The notes under the pieces were generated by a model. It was not told where the DNA came from, made no database searches, and was given only the letters and a program-made list of their open reading frames with translations. Both the position numbers and the translations under genes were made by a program. 64,000 nucleotides of DNA from Rhodoglobus sp. (GTDB taxonomy: Bacteria; Actinomycetota; Actinomycetes; Actinomycetales; Microbacteriaceae): contig JAODAV010000006.1 of the NCBI GenBank assembly GCA_025463605.1, positions 1 through 64,000 on the forward strand. The letters are read 5' to 3'. This document shows positions 54,226 through 62,575 of this stretch, piece after piece. The stretch's first letter is position 1; the number at the start of each line of letters is the position of its first letter.

Positions 54226-55077
54226 TTACAGGGTCAACAGCGCAACGCCCGCGAGCACTATCGCCGCACCCACGAGACGCTGCACCGGATGCGGTTCGCG
54301 GAACAGCAGCCATCCGGCGAGCCCCACGAGCACGACACTCACCTCTCGCGCGGGCGCAATGACCGAGACGGGCGCCAGCTGGATCGCGATGAGGATGAGG
54401 ATGTACGCGAGCGGCGACAGGATGCCGAACAGCAGCACGGCGACCCAGTGCCGCCGCGCGACCTGCCGCGTCTCGGGCCATCGTCGCAGGGCCGGCACGG
54501 CGAGCAGCACCAGTTGGAACACGACGCTGCCCCAGTACAGGCCGACGGGCGGCATGCCGCCGACCGTCACGGCGGACGCATCCCACAGCGTGTAGATCGC
54601 GATCATCACCCCGACGACGAGCCCGTACAGGATGCCCGCCCGATTGCCGCGCGCCCGCGCGCGGCCACCGGCGAAGCCGATCACCATGACGCCCGAGATC
54701 ACGACCGCGGCGCCCGCCAGGACGAACCAGGATGGCCTCTCGCCGAGGATCACGATCGCGAGCACCACCGCGAGCAGGGGACCCGAGCCGCGCGCGAGCG
54801 GGTAGACGACCGAGACATCGCCGAGGCGGTAGCCGCGCTGCAGGGTGAGGAAATAGGTGACCTGCAGGGCTCCGCTCACTGCGGCCCACGGCATCCATCG
54901 CAGAAGGTCTGTGCCTTCGGCCACGAGGGAGGCGATGCCGAACGGCGCGAAGACGATCGCTCCGACGACGAACCCCGGCCAGAAGAAGCCGACGCCGCTC
55001 GTGCCGGCACGCTTGATCGCCACATTCCAGGTGGCGTGCGCGACCGCGGCCGCGGCGACGAGCACCGCGACGAGCAC
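54226..55077 (-). CDS. EamA/DMT-family transporter
   Basis: A 283-residue transporter with ten predicted helices in two EamA halves: VAVLVAAAAVAHATWNVAIK at the start of the first, GILYGLVVGVMIAIYTLWDA at the start of the second, and HPVQRLVGAAIVLAGVALLT at the end. The substrate is unknown. GTG 55077 is 13 bases after the pyrH stop with GGAG eight bases upstream. It is inserted between pyrH and frr, which are usually adjacent, so it is probably co-transcribed with them without sharing their role. Confidence 0.88.
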   Translation of the reverse strand: MLVAVLVAAAAVAHATWNVAIKRAGTSGVGFFWPGFVVGAIVFAPFGIASLVAEGTDLLRWMPWAAVSGALQVTYFLTLQRGYRLGDVSVVYPLARGSGPLLAVVLAIVILGERPSWFVLAGAAVVISGVMVIGFAGGRARARGNRAGILYGLVVGVMIAIYTLWDASAVTVGGMPPVGLYWGSVVFQLVLLAVPALRRWPETRQVARRHWVAVLLFGILSPLAYILILIAIQLAPVSVIAPAREVSVVLVGLAGWLLFREPHPVQRLVGAAIVLAGVALLTL

Positions 55078-55089
55078 GGGCGCGCTCCG

Positions 55090-55803
55090 CTAGTTCGAGA
55101 CGAGCGTGCCGATGCGGTCGCCGCGGATCGCCTTGGTGAGATTGCCGTCGGGGTGGATCCCGAACACCACCATGGGCATCGAATTGTCCATGCACAGGCT
55201 GAACGCGGTCGAGTCGACGACCTTGAGACCCTGCACGAGCGCCTCTTGGTACGTGATCTGCTCGATCTTCTTCGCACCCGGGTTCTTGCGCGGATCGTCG
55301 TCGTACACGCCATCGACACCGTTCTTGGCGACGAGCACGACCTGCGCGTCGATCTCCAGCGCACGCTGGGCGGAGACGGTATCCGTCGAGAAGTAGGGCA
55401 GGCCCGCACCGGCGCCGAAGATCACGACCCGGCCCTTCTCGAGGTGGCGTTCCGCGCGGCGCGGGATGTACGGCTCCGCCACCTGCGTCATCGAGATCGC
55501 CGACTGCACGCGGGTCGCGGCGCCCGCCTGCTCGAGAAAGTCCTGCAGGGCCAGCGCATTCATGACCGTGCCGAGCATGCCCATGTAGTCGGCTCGACCT
55601 CGGTCCATGCCGCGCTGGCTGAGCTCTGCCCCGCGGAAGAAGTTGCCGCCACCGACGACGATCGCCACTTCAACGCCCTCAGCGGATGCCGCCGCGATCT
55701 CCTTCGCGAGAGCGGAGACCACATCGGGGTTGACGCCGAGCGAGCCGCCGCCGAACGCCTCCCCCGAAAGCTTGAGGAGCACCCGTCTCTTGCGGTCTGT
55801 CAT
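55090..55803 (-). CDS. pyrH: UMP kinase
   Basis: A 237-residue bacterial-type UMP kinase (amino-acid-kinase fold) that makes UDP from UMP and ATP. Key blocks are [60 protein letters not shown] and [20 protein letters not shown]. The family is hexameric and allosteric to GTP/UTP. GGGAGG seven bases before ATG 55803 is the ribosome site; TACCCT at 55830-55835 (minus strand) may be the -10. A strong terminator after tsf upstream indicates pyrH has its own promoter. Confidence 0.98.
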   Translation of the reverse strand: MTDRKRRVLLKLSGEAFGGGSLGVNPDVVSALAKEIAAASAEGVEVAIVVGGGNFFRGAELSQRGMDRGRADYMGMLGTVMNALALQDFLEQAGAATRVQSAISMTQVAEPYIPRRAERHLEKGRVVIFGAGAGLPYFSTDTVSAQRALEIDAQVVLVAKNGVDGVYDDDPRKNPGAKKIEQITYQEALVQGLKVVDSTAFSLCMDNSMPMVVFGIHPDGNLTKAIRGDRIGTLVSN

Positions 55804-55856
55804 CGTGATCCTCCCGGTCGACTCGTTCTAGGGTAATGGTCTTGCTCGCATGCCAA

Positions 55857-55944
55857 CTTCCGAAATGACGGAGCATCGGCGGGCATGTCGCGACGCTCGG
55901 CGGATTCCCGCGCCCGGATGCCCCAAACTCCGTCATTTCGGAAG
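55857..55944. repeat. Perfect 17-bp inverted repeat with 54-base centre
   Basis: CTTCCGAAATGACGGAG at 55857-55873 and its exact reverse complement at 55928-55944. It lies between the tsf terminator and the pyrH promoter. The arms resemble the inner arms of the element at 14309-14462, differing by one dinucleotide swap in the 13 bases they share, although the centres do not match. Possible REP-like family or a long hairpin. Confidence 0.75.
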
Positions 55945-55965
55945 GGGGCGGGCCGTTCCGGCACA

Positions 55966-55996
55966 CGAAAAGGGCCCGGGTCTCCCCGGGCCCCTT
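55966..55996 (-). terminator. Rho-independent terminator of rpsB-tsf
   Basis: Read on the minus strand: GGGCCCGGG-GAGA-CCCGGGCCC followed by TTTTCG, a perfect nine-pair stem with a four-base loop and T-run, 16 bases past the tsf stop. Confidence 0.9.
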
Positions 55997-56009
55997 CGCG
56001 ATTATCGGG

Positions 56010-56837
56010 TCAGGCGCCGACCTTGAACCGGGCGAAACCGGTCACTGTGAGTGCGGCATCCGCGAGCACCTTGCTCACAGAGAGCTTGTTGTCGCGCGCG
56101 TAGTCCTGCTCGGGAAGCACGACCTGCTTGAAGAAGCCGTTGATGCGACCCTCGATGATCTTGGGGAGCGCGGCCTCGGGCTTGCCCTCGTTGCGGCTGA
56201 TCTCCTCGACGATGCGACGCTCGGTCTCGACGTCGGCCGCGGGAACATCCTCACGCGAGAGGTACTGCGGGTCAGCGAACGAGATGTGCTGCGCGATGCT
56301 CCGAGCAGTGTCCGCGTCGTCGCCCGAGTACGCCACCACCACGCCGACCTGCGGCGGCAGATCTTTGTTGGTGCGGTGCAGGTAGATCGAGAACTTGTCG
56401 CCGGGGATGCGCACGATGCGGCGCAGTTCCACCTTCTCGCCGAGCACGGCGGCCTCGTCGTCGATGATCGACGCGACGCTCTTGCCGCCCACCTCGGTGG
56501 CCAGGGCGGCCTCCAGGGTCTCGGCGCCCGAGTCGGCGAGCGCGGCGAGCACGGTGTCGCCGAGCGCGATGAACTTGTCGCTCTTGGCAACGAAGTCGGT
56601 CTCGCACGCGAGCTCGATCATCGTCGTTGCTGTAGCGCTCTCGACAGCGGCAACGAGGCCCTCGCTCGTGGAACGGTCGGCACGCTTCGCGTTGCCCTTC
56701 GCACCCTTGAGACGCAGGAGCTCGGTCGCCTTCTCGAGGTCGCCCTCGGCTTCGACGAGTGCGTTCTTGGTGTCGACCATGCCGGTGCCGAGGCGATCGC
56801 GCAGGGTCTTGATGTCAGCGAGGCTGATGTCTGCCAT
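56010..56837 (-). CDS. tsf: Elongation factor Ts
   Basis: A 275-residue EF-Ts, the GDP/GTP exchange factor of EF-Tu. MADISLADIKTLRDRLGTGM is the UBA-like N-terminal domain, followed by VDTKNALVEAEGDLEKATEL and the TDFV motif region ELACETDFVAKSDKFIALGD that contacts EF-Tu. The C-terminal half (VAYSGDDADTARSIAQHISF, VLPEQDYARDNKLSVSKVLA) is standard. AAGGAA precedes ATG 56837 by eight bases. It forms an operon with rpsB (13-base gap) and ends at a strong terminator. Confidence 0.98.
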   Translation of the reverse strand: MADISLADIKTLRDRLGTGMVDTKNALVEAEGDLEKATELLRLKGAKGNAKRADRSTSEGLVAAVESATATTMIELACETDFVAKSDKFIALGDTVLAALADSGAETLEAALATEVGGKSVASIIDDEAAVLGEKVELRRIVRIPGDKFSIYLHRTNKDLPPQVGVVVAYSGDDADTARSIAQHISFADPQYLSREDVPAADVETERRIVEEISRNEGKPEAALPKIIEGRINGFFKQVVLPEQDYARDNKLSVSKVLADAALTVTGFARFKVGA

Positions 56838-56850
56838 GTGCTGTGGTTCC

Positions 56851-57903
56851 TTACTTGTCGTCTGAATTCTTGTCGGCCTTCGCGGCCGGCTTCTTGGGGG
56901 CAGCCTTGGGGGCCTTCTCGGCCTCGGTGGCGTCCGCCTCGATCTTCGCTTCGGTCTGCTCGTCGGACTCGACCACGTGCTCCGGCACGACAGTCTCGTC
57001 GGCGGTGGCCTCGTGCTCGGCCACTGCAGCATCCGCGTCGTTCTCCTCAACGGGAACCTCGGCGGCGATGACTTCGGCAACCTTCTCAGTCGCGTCAGCG
57101 CCCTGGTCGACGGCCTCGATCTTCTCGGCTTCCGTCGCGGGCGACTCCGATGCCTGCAGCAACTCGGCCTCCCAGGCTGCGAGGGGCTCGACCTCTTCGC
57201 CGGCTTCCGGCTTCTGGTGGCGCTGGATGAGGCCCTCGGCGGCGGCATCCGCGATGATGCGGGTCAGCAGGCCGACCGAGCGGATCGCGTCGTCGTTGCC
57301 CGGAATCGGGTACTGCACGTCGTCGGGGTCGCAGTTGGTGTCGAGGATCGCAATGACCGGGATGCCCAGCTTGTGCGCCTCGTCGATGGCGAGGTGCTCC
57401 TTCTTGGTGTCGACGATCCACACCGCCGACGGGGTCTTCGTGAGGTTGCGGATACCACCCAGGCTCTTCTGGAGCTTGATGAGCTCGCGCTTCTGGATGA
57501 GCAGTTCCTTCTTCGTGTACCCGCGAGTGGTGTCGTCGAAGTCGACCTCCTCGAGCTCCTTCATGCGCGCGAGGCGCTTGGAGACGGTCTGGAAGTTGGT
57601 GAGCAGTCCACCGAGCCAGCGCTGGTTGACGTAGGGCTGGCCGACGCGCTGCGCCTGCTCGGCGATCGCGCCCTGTGCCTGCTTCTTCGTGCCGACGAAC
57701 AGGATGGTGCCGCCGTGGGCAACCGTCTCCTTGACGTAGTCGAACGTCGCGTCGATGTGCTTGAGCGACTGCTGGAGGTCGATGATGTGGCTGCCCGAGC
57801 GCTCGGCCAGGATGAATCGCTTCATCTTCGGGTTCCAGCGGCGGGTCTGGTGCCCGAAGTGAACGCCGCTGTCGAGCAGCTGGCGGATGGTGACGACGGC
57901 CAT
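56851..57903 (-). CDS. rpsB: 30S ribosomal protein S2 with long acidic C-terminal tail
   Basis: A 350-residue S2. Residues 1-235 are the normal fold: [80 protein letters not shown] and [14 protein letters not shown]. Residues about 245-350 are an Ala/Glu/Val-rich disordered tail ending in a Lys/Pro/Ala segment ([15 protein letters not shown]), much longer than the E. coli protein but known in Actinobacteria. AAGGAG is seven bases before ATG 57903. A conspicuous hairpin lies in its leader. Confidence 0.98.
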   Translation of the reverse strand: MAVVTIRQLLDSGVHFGHQTRRWNPKMKRFILAERSGSHIIDLQQSLKHIDATFDYVKETVAHGGTILFVGTKKQAQGAIAEQAQRVGQPYVNQRWLGGLLTNFQTVSKRLARMKELEEVDFDDTTRGYTKKELLIQKRELIKLQKSLGGIRNLTKTPSAVWIVDTKKEHLAIDEAHKLGIPVIAILDTNCDPDDVQYPIPGNDDAIRSVGLLTRIIADAAAEGLIQRHQKPEAGEEVEPLAAWEAELLQASESPATEAEKIEAVDQGADATEKVAEVIAAEVPVEENDADAAVAEHEATADETVVPEHVVESDEQTEAKIEADATEAEKAPKAAPKKPAAKADKNSDDK

Positions 57904-57920
57904 TGCCGTTCTCCTTAACT

Positions 57921-57954
57921 GGCACGGCTGCGTTTACGCAACGCAATGCGTGCC
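57921..57954 (-). promoter_or_regulatory. Leader hairpin before rpsB
   Basis: GGCACG-GC-TGCGTT-TACGC-AACGCA-ATG-CGTGCC: two stacked perfect six-base-pair arms, directly before the rpsB ribosome site in the mRNA leader. Its position suits S2 autoregulation or mRNA stability control. Upstream on the minus strand, TATCAT (58137-58132) is a possible -10 giving a leader of about 220 bases. Confidence 0.5.
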
Positions 57955-58218
57955 TACTCAGTTTTCTCCCGCGACCGGTCGGTGCGGAACCTGGTGCCCG
58001 GGCGCACACCCACCCGGATTTCTCCGGGACTGATGGGTGTGGTGGCCTTGTGTGCGCTAAAGCTTCTGCATGTCTGCAGTGCCTGGCGCTGGGCACGCGT
58101 AGTCACCCGGATTGCTCCGAGTGCTTCGGAAATGATAGCACCGCTCCCCCTCCGGTCGCTCTCGGGCGATTTGCCCACCCCTTCGGGTGCTGCAAAGCGT
58201 CGGGGGCTCGCGTCGCAG

Positions 58219-58224
58219 CACAGT
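58219..58224 (+). promoter_or_regulatory. -10 box CACAGT, leaderless M23 gene
   Basis: CACAGT, six bases, then ATG 58231. The 327 bases 57904-58230 between rpsB and this gene hold no other gene, only the rpsB leader hairpin, a GTGCCCGGGCGCAC palindrome near 57991-58004, the rpsB -10 candidate and this box. Confidence 0.4.
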
Positions 58225-58230
58225 GGGTGG

Positions 58231-59130
58231 ATGCTTCGAGCCCTTGCCGCGCTGATCGTTGTGCTGAGCGTGCCCGGCGCCGCGGCCGAGGCCACGTATG
58301 CCGCTCCCGCGGCCCTCTCTTCCGCGCCCGAGGCCACGTGGTCCTGGCCCGTGGACCCGCCGCGAGCAATCATGCGCCCCTACATCGCCCCGATCACGCC
58401 GTACTCCGCCGGTCACCGCGGCGTCGACATCCGGGCGCCCGAGGCCGCGGTCCGTGCTCCCGCCGCGGGCATCGTGCACTTCGTCGGGGTCGTCGTCGAT
58501 CGTCCGGTGCTCTCCATCAGGCACCCGGGCGGCATCATCTCGAGCTACGAGCCGGTGCAGTCAAGCCTCGTGGCGGGCGATGCGGTCGCGCGCGGCGATC
58601 CGATCGGCATCGTGTTACCGGGTCATTGCGAGTCGACGTGCCTGCATCTGGGGGTTCGCATCGATGGCGAGTACGTGTCGCCGCTGCGGTACCTGGGCGG
58701 CATCCCCAGAGCCGTGCTGCTGCCGACGAGATGGGGTGCCGCGCGATCGGCCACACATGATGGCGAGGCTGGAGACGCCTCGGCGCGCCCGGGTCTAACG
58801 CAGGTCGATCCGGATGCGTCCGTCAGCGACTCCGCGGTCCCCGTCCGGCGCGGGCGCCGGCACGACGAGCCGTTTCTCGCGGTCGAGGTCGTCCCGTGCG
58901 TTCGGGGCGGACGGGTGGAAGATCTCGTCGAACGACGCCGTGAGCATTCCCGAACCGCGCGAGCTCGCGCCCCTCTTCTCCGGGTGGCGCTGCAAGTAGT
59001 AGGCCACGCCGAACAGGCCGCCGATGACGATCGCGAACACCGCGCACGTGATGACGGCTCCGATCATTGCTCTACCGTATCCCGCTGGCGACAGCAGTGC
59101 CCCTACGCTCGCGGATGCGCTAGCCGGTAG
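58231..59130 (+). CDS. M23-family peptidase with unusual antisense-overlapping tail
   Basis: [24 protein letters not shown]-type signal peptide (residues 1-20) is followed by a compact LytM/M23 zinc-peptidase domain: [32 protein letters not shown] with the zinc His and Asp, [20 protein letters not shown] and [16 protein letters not shown] with the second His. It cleaves or binds peptidoglycan peptides. The domain ends near 58735 ([11 protein letters not shown]), but the frame has no stop until 59130 and there overlaps two minus-strand genes. The real end is probably near 58735-58800: either an ancestral stop is lost or a frameshift exists. The domain call is firm, the 3' end is not. Confidence 0.75.
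   Translation: MLRALAALIVVLSVPGAAAEATYAAPAALSSAPEATWSWPVDPPRAIMRPYIAPITPYSAGHRGVDIRAPEAAVRAPAAGIVHFVGVVVDRPVLSIRHPGGIISSYEPVQSSLVAGDAVARGDPIGIVLPGHCESTCLHLGVRIDGEYVSPLRYLGGIPRAVLLPTRWGAARSATHDGEAGDASARPGLTQVDPDASVSDSAVPVRRGRRHDEPFLAVEVVPCVRGGRVEDLVERRREHSRTARARAPLLRVALQVVGHAEQAADDDREHRARDDGSDHCSTVSRWRQQCPYARGCASR
58795..59067 (-). CDS. Small single-pass membrane protein
   Basis: A 90-residue protein with one N-terminal membrane helix ([20 protein letters not shown]) and a charged cytoplasmic or external tail ([20 protein letters not shown], then [10 protein letters not shown]). TACGGT six bases before ATG 59067 supports a leaderless start. The function is unknown; similar short proteins accompany xerC in related actinobacteria. 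It lies antisense to the extended tail of the M23 frame. Confidence 0.7.
   Translation of the reverse strand: MIGAVITCAVFAIVIGGLFGVAYYLQRHPEKRGASSRGSGMLTASFDEIFHPSAPNARDDLDREKRLVVPAPAPDGDRGVADGRIRIDLR
59074..59079 (-). promoter_or_regulatory. -10 box TACGGT, leaderless small membrane protein
   Basis: TACGGT on the minus strand, six bases before ATG 59067. Confidence 0.45.
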
Positions 59131-60014
59131 CTCTCCTTGAGCCGCTCCGTCGACACGTGCGTATAGAGCTGGGTCGTGCCGAGGCTCGCGTGGCCGAGCA
59201 TCTCCTGCACCGCGCGCAGATCGGCGCCGCCGTCGAGCAGGTGGGTGGCCGCGGTGTGGCGCAACGTGTGCGGACCCGACGGACCCGAACCCGGCACCGT
59301 TGCCAGCAGCGATGCGACGAGTTCGTACACGGTGCGTGAGCCGAGGCGCTTGCCTCGCGCGCCGAGGAAGAGCGGTGACGCCGGGGACGGCGCATCCTCT
59401 GCGAGAAGGGGCCGACCCCGCTCCAGATAGTTGGTGATCGCATCTCGAGCCGGGATGCCGAATGGCACCACTCGCTCTTTCGACCCCTTGCCGAGTGCTC
59501 GCACCGTGAGCCGACCCAGGTCGATGTCCCCGATGCCCAGGCCGGTGAGCTCGCTCACGCGCAACGCCGACGCATAGAGGAGCTCGACGATCGCCAGGTC
59601 GCGCATCGCAACCGGGTCGCCTGTGCTCGCGCGGTCGAGCAGGCGTTGCAGGATGCCACTCATGCTCTCCCGGGAGAGCACCCTCGGCAGGTGGTGGTCG
59701 CTCTTCGGCGCCCGGAGCCGCACCGCGGCGTCGGCGGGAGTGGCGCCCGTGCGCGCGAGCCACGCCGTGAGACTGCGGGCCGCTGCCGCGCGCCGGGCGA
59801 GCGTGGACTTCGCGAGCCCGTCCTGGGATGCCCGCCACAGCCAGTCTCTGAGCAACTCCAGGTCAATGCCCCCGGCCTCGAGCTCGCCCCTGGCGGCGGC
59901 GAAGTCCGCGAGTTGAGTGAGGTCGGAGCGGTACGAGCGCACCGTGTGCTCGCTGAAGCCGCGCTCCGACGCGAGGTGCGCGACGAAGGCTTCGACGGTG
60001 CCGTGCAGGTCCAC
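59103..60014 (-). CDS. xerC: Tyrosine recombinase XerC
   Basis: A 303-residue site-specific recombinase that, with XerD, resolves chromosome dimers at dif. The N-terminal SAM-like domain is [20 protein letters not shown]. All catalytic residues are visible: Arg152 ([10 protein letters not shown]), Lys176 ([10 protein letters not shown]), His249 and Arg252 ([10 protein letters not shown]), His275 ([10 protein letters not shown]) and nucleophile Tyr284 (LYTHVS). GTG 60014 gives the normal N-terminus and has GACCAT six bases upstream; the ATG at 60032 adds six residues. Downstream gene order is typical of Actinobacteria. Confidence 0.93.
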   Translation of the reverse strand: MDLHGTVEAFVAHLASERGFSEHTVRSYRSDLTQLADFAAARGELEAGGIDLELLRDWLWRASQDGLAKSTLARRAAAARSLTAWLARTGATPADAAVRLRAPKSDHHLPRVLSRESMSGILQRLLDRASTGDPVAMRDLAIVELLYASALRVSELTGLGIGDIDLGRLTVRALGKGSKERVVPFGIPARDAITNYLERGRPLLAEDAPSPASPLFLGARGKRLGSRTVYELVASLLATVPGSGPSGPHTLRHTAATHLLDGGADLRAVQEMLGHASLGTTQLYTHVSTERLKESYRLAHPRA

Positions 60015-60020
60015 GGTCCC

Positions 60021-60026
60021 ATGGTC
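60021..60026 (-). promoter_or_regulatory. -10 box GACCAT of xerC
   Basis: GACCAT on the minus strand, six bases before GTG 60014; a weaker match than the other leaderless boxes. Confidence 0.3.
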
Positions 60027-60086
60027 GCGCATGCACCGCGAGGTGCGGCGATGCGCCTTAGCGTTTCGGGATGACGGAACGCCCGC

Positions 60087-60209
60087 GATCCCGACCCACC
60101 GGTGGGCCGGCGAGCCCAGTCGCCTACGATCCTGTCCCCGCCGTGGGCCGGCGAGCCCAGTCGCGCGTGATCCTGTCCCCGCCGGTGGGCCGGCAAGCAC
60201 AGTCGCCCG
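60087..60209. repeat. Three-copy 41-bp tandem repeat
   Basis: Units at 60087-60127, 60128-60168 and 60169-60209. They share GATCCTGTCCCCGCC, GTGGGCCGGC and GCCCAGTCGC, with a few substitutions. Each unit can fold around GGGCCGGCGAGCCC. The array fills the gap between xerC and the phosphoesterase gene stop; no gene or promoter is seen in it. Confidence 0.85.
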
Positions 60210-60212
60210 CCC

Positions 60213-61154
60213 CTACTCAGGCAGCGGAGTCGAACTCCCGACTTCGGCGGAGTTGAACTGCGACGCCTTCTTCGAGAAGGTCTCGAGGCGTTCCTCGGGT
60301 GTCATCGCCTCGATCTGGGCCCAGGCTCCCGCCGGGAATCCTGAAACCTCGGTCGTATCGCCCACGGGGATGATCGAGTGCACGAGCTGCTGCTCATACA
60401 CGTGCACGACGTTCACCGACTGGCCGAAGTCCACGCCGGAGAGCAGCCGGTCCTCGGCGCTGAGATCGAGCGTGTAGCACGTGGCCGAAGCGACGGAGAC
60501 GGGGATGCCCGCGAACGTGCTGTGCGTGGAGTAGTGGAGGTGTCCCGCCAGAATGGCCCGAACATCCGAGCCCCTGAGCACGGCCGCGAGCCGGGACTGG
60601 TCCTGCAGCTCGAGCATGCCCATCGCCTCGAGCAGCGGGGTGGGGATCGGCGGGTGATGCACGGCGAGGATCGTTCCGTGCGGAGCCGGAGTGGCGAGCA
60701 CGTCGGCGAGCCAGACGAGTTGCGATTCGGTCAGATCCCCGTGGTGGTAGCCGGGCACGGTGGTGTCGAAGGAGATGATGCGCAGTCCGTCGATGTCGTA
60801 GACCCGGTCTTGCGGCGCATCCGACTCCTCGTCGAAGAGCAACCGCGCGTAGTCCCCTCGCTCGTCGTGGTTGCCCATGACCCAGATGACCTGGGCGCCC
60901 ATTCGCGCGGCGGCCGGCTCGACCAGCTCGCGCAGCCTCGAGTACGCGTCTGGCTCCCCGAGGTCTGCGAGGTCGCCCGTGAACACGATCGCCTGCGGCT
61001 TCGCGATCGATCGCTCGAGCTGCTTGAGCGCCTGGGCGAGGTGGTCGATGGTGTCGACTTGGCCGTAGAGCGGTCGCCCGCCCGCGAGAAGGTGCGTGTC
61101 GCTGAAGTGAGCAATGACGTGGGATGCGGCGGGGTACTGCCCGAGTTGGATCAC
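60213..61154 (-). CDS. Metallophosphoesterase (CpdA-like 3',5'-cyclic nucleotide phosphodiesterase)
   Basis: A 313-residue calcineurin-like phosphoesterase. Metal-binding blocks are VIAHFSDTHLLAGGRPLYGQ (D-x-H), VFTGDLADLGEPDAYSRLRE (GD), VIWVMGNHDERGDY (GNHD/E), ILAVHHPPIPTP and AILAGHLHYSTHSTF (GHxH). The order and length resemble cAMP phosphodiesterase CpdA and mycobacterial Rv0805; the exact substrate is unproven. GTG 61154 is six bases after TAGCAT. A 41-bp repeat array follows its stop. Confidence 0.87.
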   Translation of the reverse strand: MIQLGQYPAASHVIAHFSDTHLLAGGRPLYGQVDTIDHLAQALKQLERSIAKPQAIVFTGDLADLGEPDAYSRLRELVEPAAARMGAQVIWVMGNHDERGDYARLLFDEESDAPQDRVYDIDGLRIISFDTTVPGYHHGDLTESQLVWLADVLATPAPHGTILAVHHPPIPTPLLEAMGMLELQDQSRLAAVLRGSDVRAILAGHLHYSTHSTFAGIPVSVASATCYTLDLSAEDRLLSGVDFGQSVNVVHVYEQQLVHSIIPVGDTTEVSGFPAGAWAQIEAMTPEERLETFSKKASQFNSAEVGSSTPLPE

Positions 61155-61160
61155 GCCCCC

Positions 61161-61166
61161 ATGCTA
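61161..61166 (-). promoter_or_regulatory. -10 box TAGCAT of the phosphoesterase
   Basis: TAGCAT on the minus strand, six bases before GTG 61154; no ribosome site. Confidence 0.5.
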
Positions 61167-61188
61167 AGCGTCTCACCCCGACGGCGCC

Positions 61189-61266
61189 TCAGTTCGAAAC
61201 GGTCGCGATCGTGCTGTCCTGCAGGTCGAGTCGCGGAAGACCGGAGTGCTGGAGTGCATGCTTCAC
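61189..61266 (-). other. Possible 25-residue peptide or gene remnant
   Basis: A GTG at 61266 opens a frame reading KHALQHSGLPRLDLQDSTIA, ending at 61189. It has a protein-like mix of residues but no ribosome site or family match. It may be the tail of a lost gene. The rest of the 150-base gap to dprA holds only the hairpin at 61279-61296. Confidence 0.2.
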
Positions 61267-61278
61267 GAATTAGCACCG

Positions 61279-61296
61279 GCGGCTCTCGTCAGCCGC
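61279..61296 (-). terminator. Hairpin after dprA
   Basis: GCGGCT, six bases, AGCCGC, nine bases after the dprA stop on the minus strand; only a weak T-containing stretch follows. Confidence 0.35.
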
Positions 61297-61304
61297 TTCG
61301 CACC

Positions 61305-62573
61305 TCACGCGTCGGCACGACGGCCTTTTGACTTGAGCCAGCCGCGGCCGGTCTCACGCGCTCGCCCGTCAAGCTCGAGACGACCGAGCACGGCGCGCAC
61401 ATCTGCGACGGCCAGACCGGACCGCGCCGCGAGGTCCGGAGCTTGGCGCGCCGCCCGGTCGCTGAGCGCGTCGAGAACTCGCGTGCCGTCGAAATCACGG
61501 TGCACTGCCCGGGAATCGGCGGCCACCGGCAAAGCGGAGGAGGGAATGGGGACCGCTTCCGGCAGTGGCGCCAATTCAGCCATTTCTTCGGGGGTGGTGA
61601 CGCACGTCGCCTTCTGATCGCGGATGAGCTTGTGGCAGCCGGTCGATGCCGCGCTCGTGACTGGACCCGGAACCGCTCCGACCGGGCGCGAAAGGTCGGC
61701 GGCGTGGTTGGCCGTATTGAGCGATCCGGAACGCCAACCAGCCTCGAGCACGACCGTCGCGAGGCTCGCCGCGGCAATCAGCCTGTTCCTCTGCAGGAAG
61801 CGCCACTTGGTCGGCGGAGACCCGCACGGCAGTTCGGAGATGACCGTACCCGCCTCGACGATGCGAGTGAGGAGCGCATCGTGTCCGCTCGGATAGAAGC
61901 GGTCGACGCCGCCAGCGAGGAATGCCACCGTCAATCCCCCGCTAGCGAGTGCAGCACGATGGGCCATGCCGTCGATCCCGTAGGCGGCGCCCGAGACGAT
62001 CGTGTATCCGCGGTCCACGAGGCCGGCCGAGGACTCGAGAGTCACGTGCTCCCCGTACCCGGTGGCGGCACGCGCCCCGACGAGGGCGATCGATCGCGAG
62101 AGTGAGGCGAGCGCGTCATCCGGACCTCTCGTCCAGAGGGCGATGGGCGCGTGCCTCGCGAGGTCGTCGACCGACGTGGGCCAGAGCTCGTCGCCGGGGA
62201 CACGCAAGCGAGCGCCGTAGCGAGCCGCTTGTCGCAGCGCGATGAGAGCCGACCCGGAATTCACGCGCGGCTGCCAGCGCTCGATCGCCTGCTGTGCTTC
62301 GAGCGCACTGACCGGTGGATTCTCGCCGAATGCGGCGACCAGCTGCTGGGCGCTCCAGCGTTCGACGACCGCCGCGAGCGCCCTCGGCGCCCCCAGCGCG
62401 GCGATCGCGAGCCCCGCGATCCCGTCGCCCGGCTCGGCGATTCCCGTCCATGCGGCACGCGCAAACCGGTCTTCGATCGCCGGGCGATCGAGCGCGGCCG
62501 TCGCCTCGGTCAATTCGTCGCTCGAGACATCGCGCACGAGCTGCGACACTTCGGCCTCTTTCAATCCGAACAT
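61305..62573 (-). CDS. dprA: DNA-processing protein DprA
   Basis: A 422-residue DprA/Smf protein that loads RecA on incoming single-stranded DNA. The Rossmann domain is central: SIALVGARAATGYGEHVTLE, GYTIVSGAAYGIDGMAHRAA, VAFLAGGVDRFYPSGHDALL and RFLQRNRLIAAASLATVVLE. The C-terminal winged-helix domain (RVLDALSDRAARQAPDLAAR, RAVLGRLELDGRARETGRGW) follows. The N-terminal 150 residues are the usual variable part. ATG 62573 is two bases past the comM stop; a GTG at 62579 overlapping that stop is an alternative. It is coupled to comM. Confidence 0.93.
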   Translation of the reverse strand: MFGLKEAEVSQLVRDVSSDELTEATAALDRPAIEDRFARAAWTGIAEPGDGIAGLAIAALGAPRALAAVVERWSAQQLVAAFGENPPVSALEAQQAIERWQPRVNSGSALIALRQAARYGARLRVPGDELWPTSVDDLARHAPIALWTRGPDDALASLSRSIALVGARAATGYGEHVTLESSAGLVDRGYTIVSGAAYGIDGMAHRAALASGGLTVAFLAGGVDRFYPSGHDALLTRIVEAGTVISELPCGSPPTKWRFLQRNRLIAAASLATVVLEAGWRSGSLNTANHAADLSRPVGAVPGPVTSAASTGCHKLIRDQKATCVTTPEEMAELAPLPEAVPIPSSALPVAADSRAVHRDFDGTRVLDALSDRAARQAPDLAARSGLAVADVRAVLGRLELDGRARETGRGWLKSKGRRADA

Positions 62574-62575
62574 GC

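Noticed and set aside
60210-60245. Sequence resembling a tRNA T-arm (GGGAGTTCGACTCC on the minus strand)
   Set aside because: It is the last codons of the phosphoesterase gene; no acceptor stem, D-arm or anticodon arm can be paired around it.
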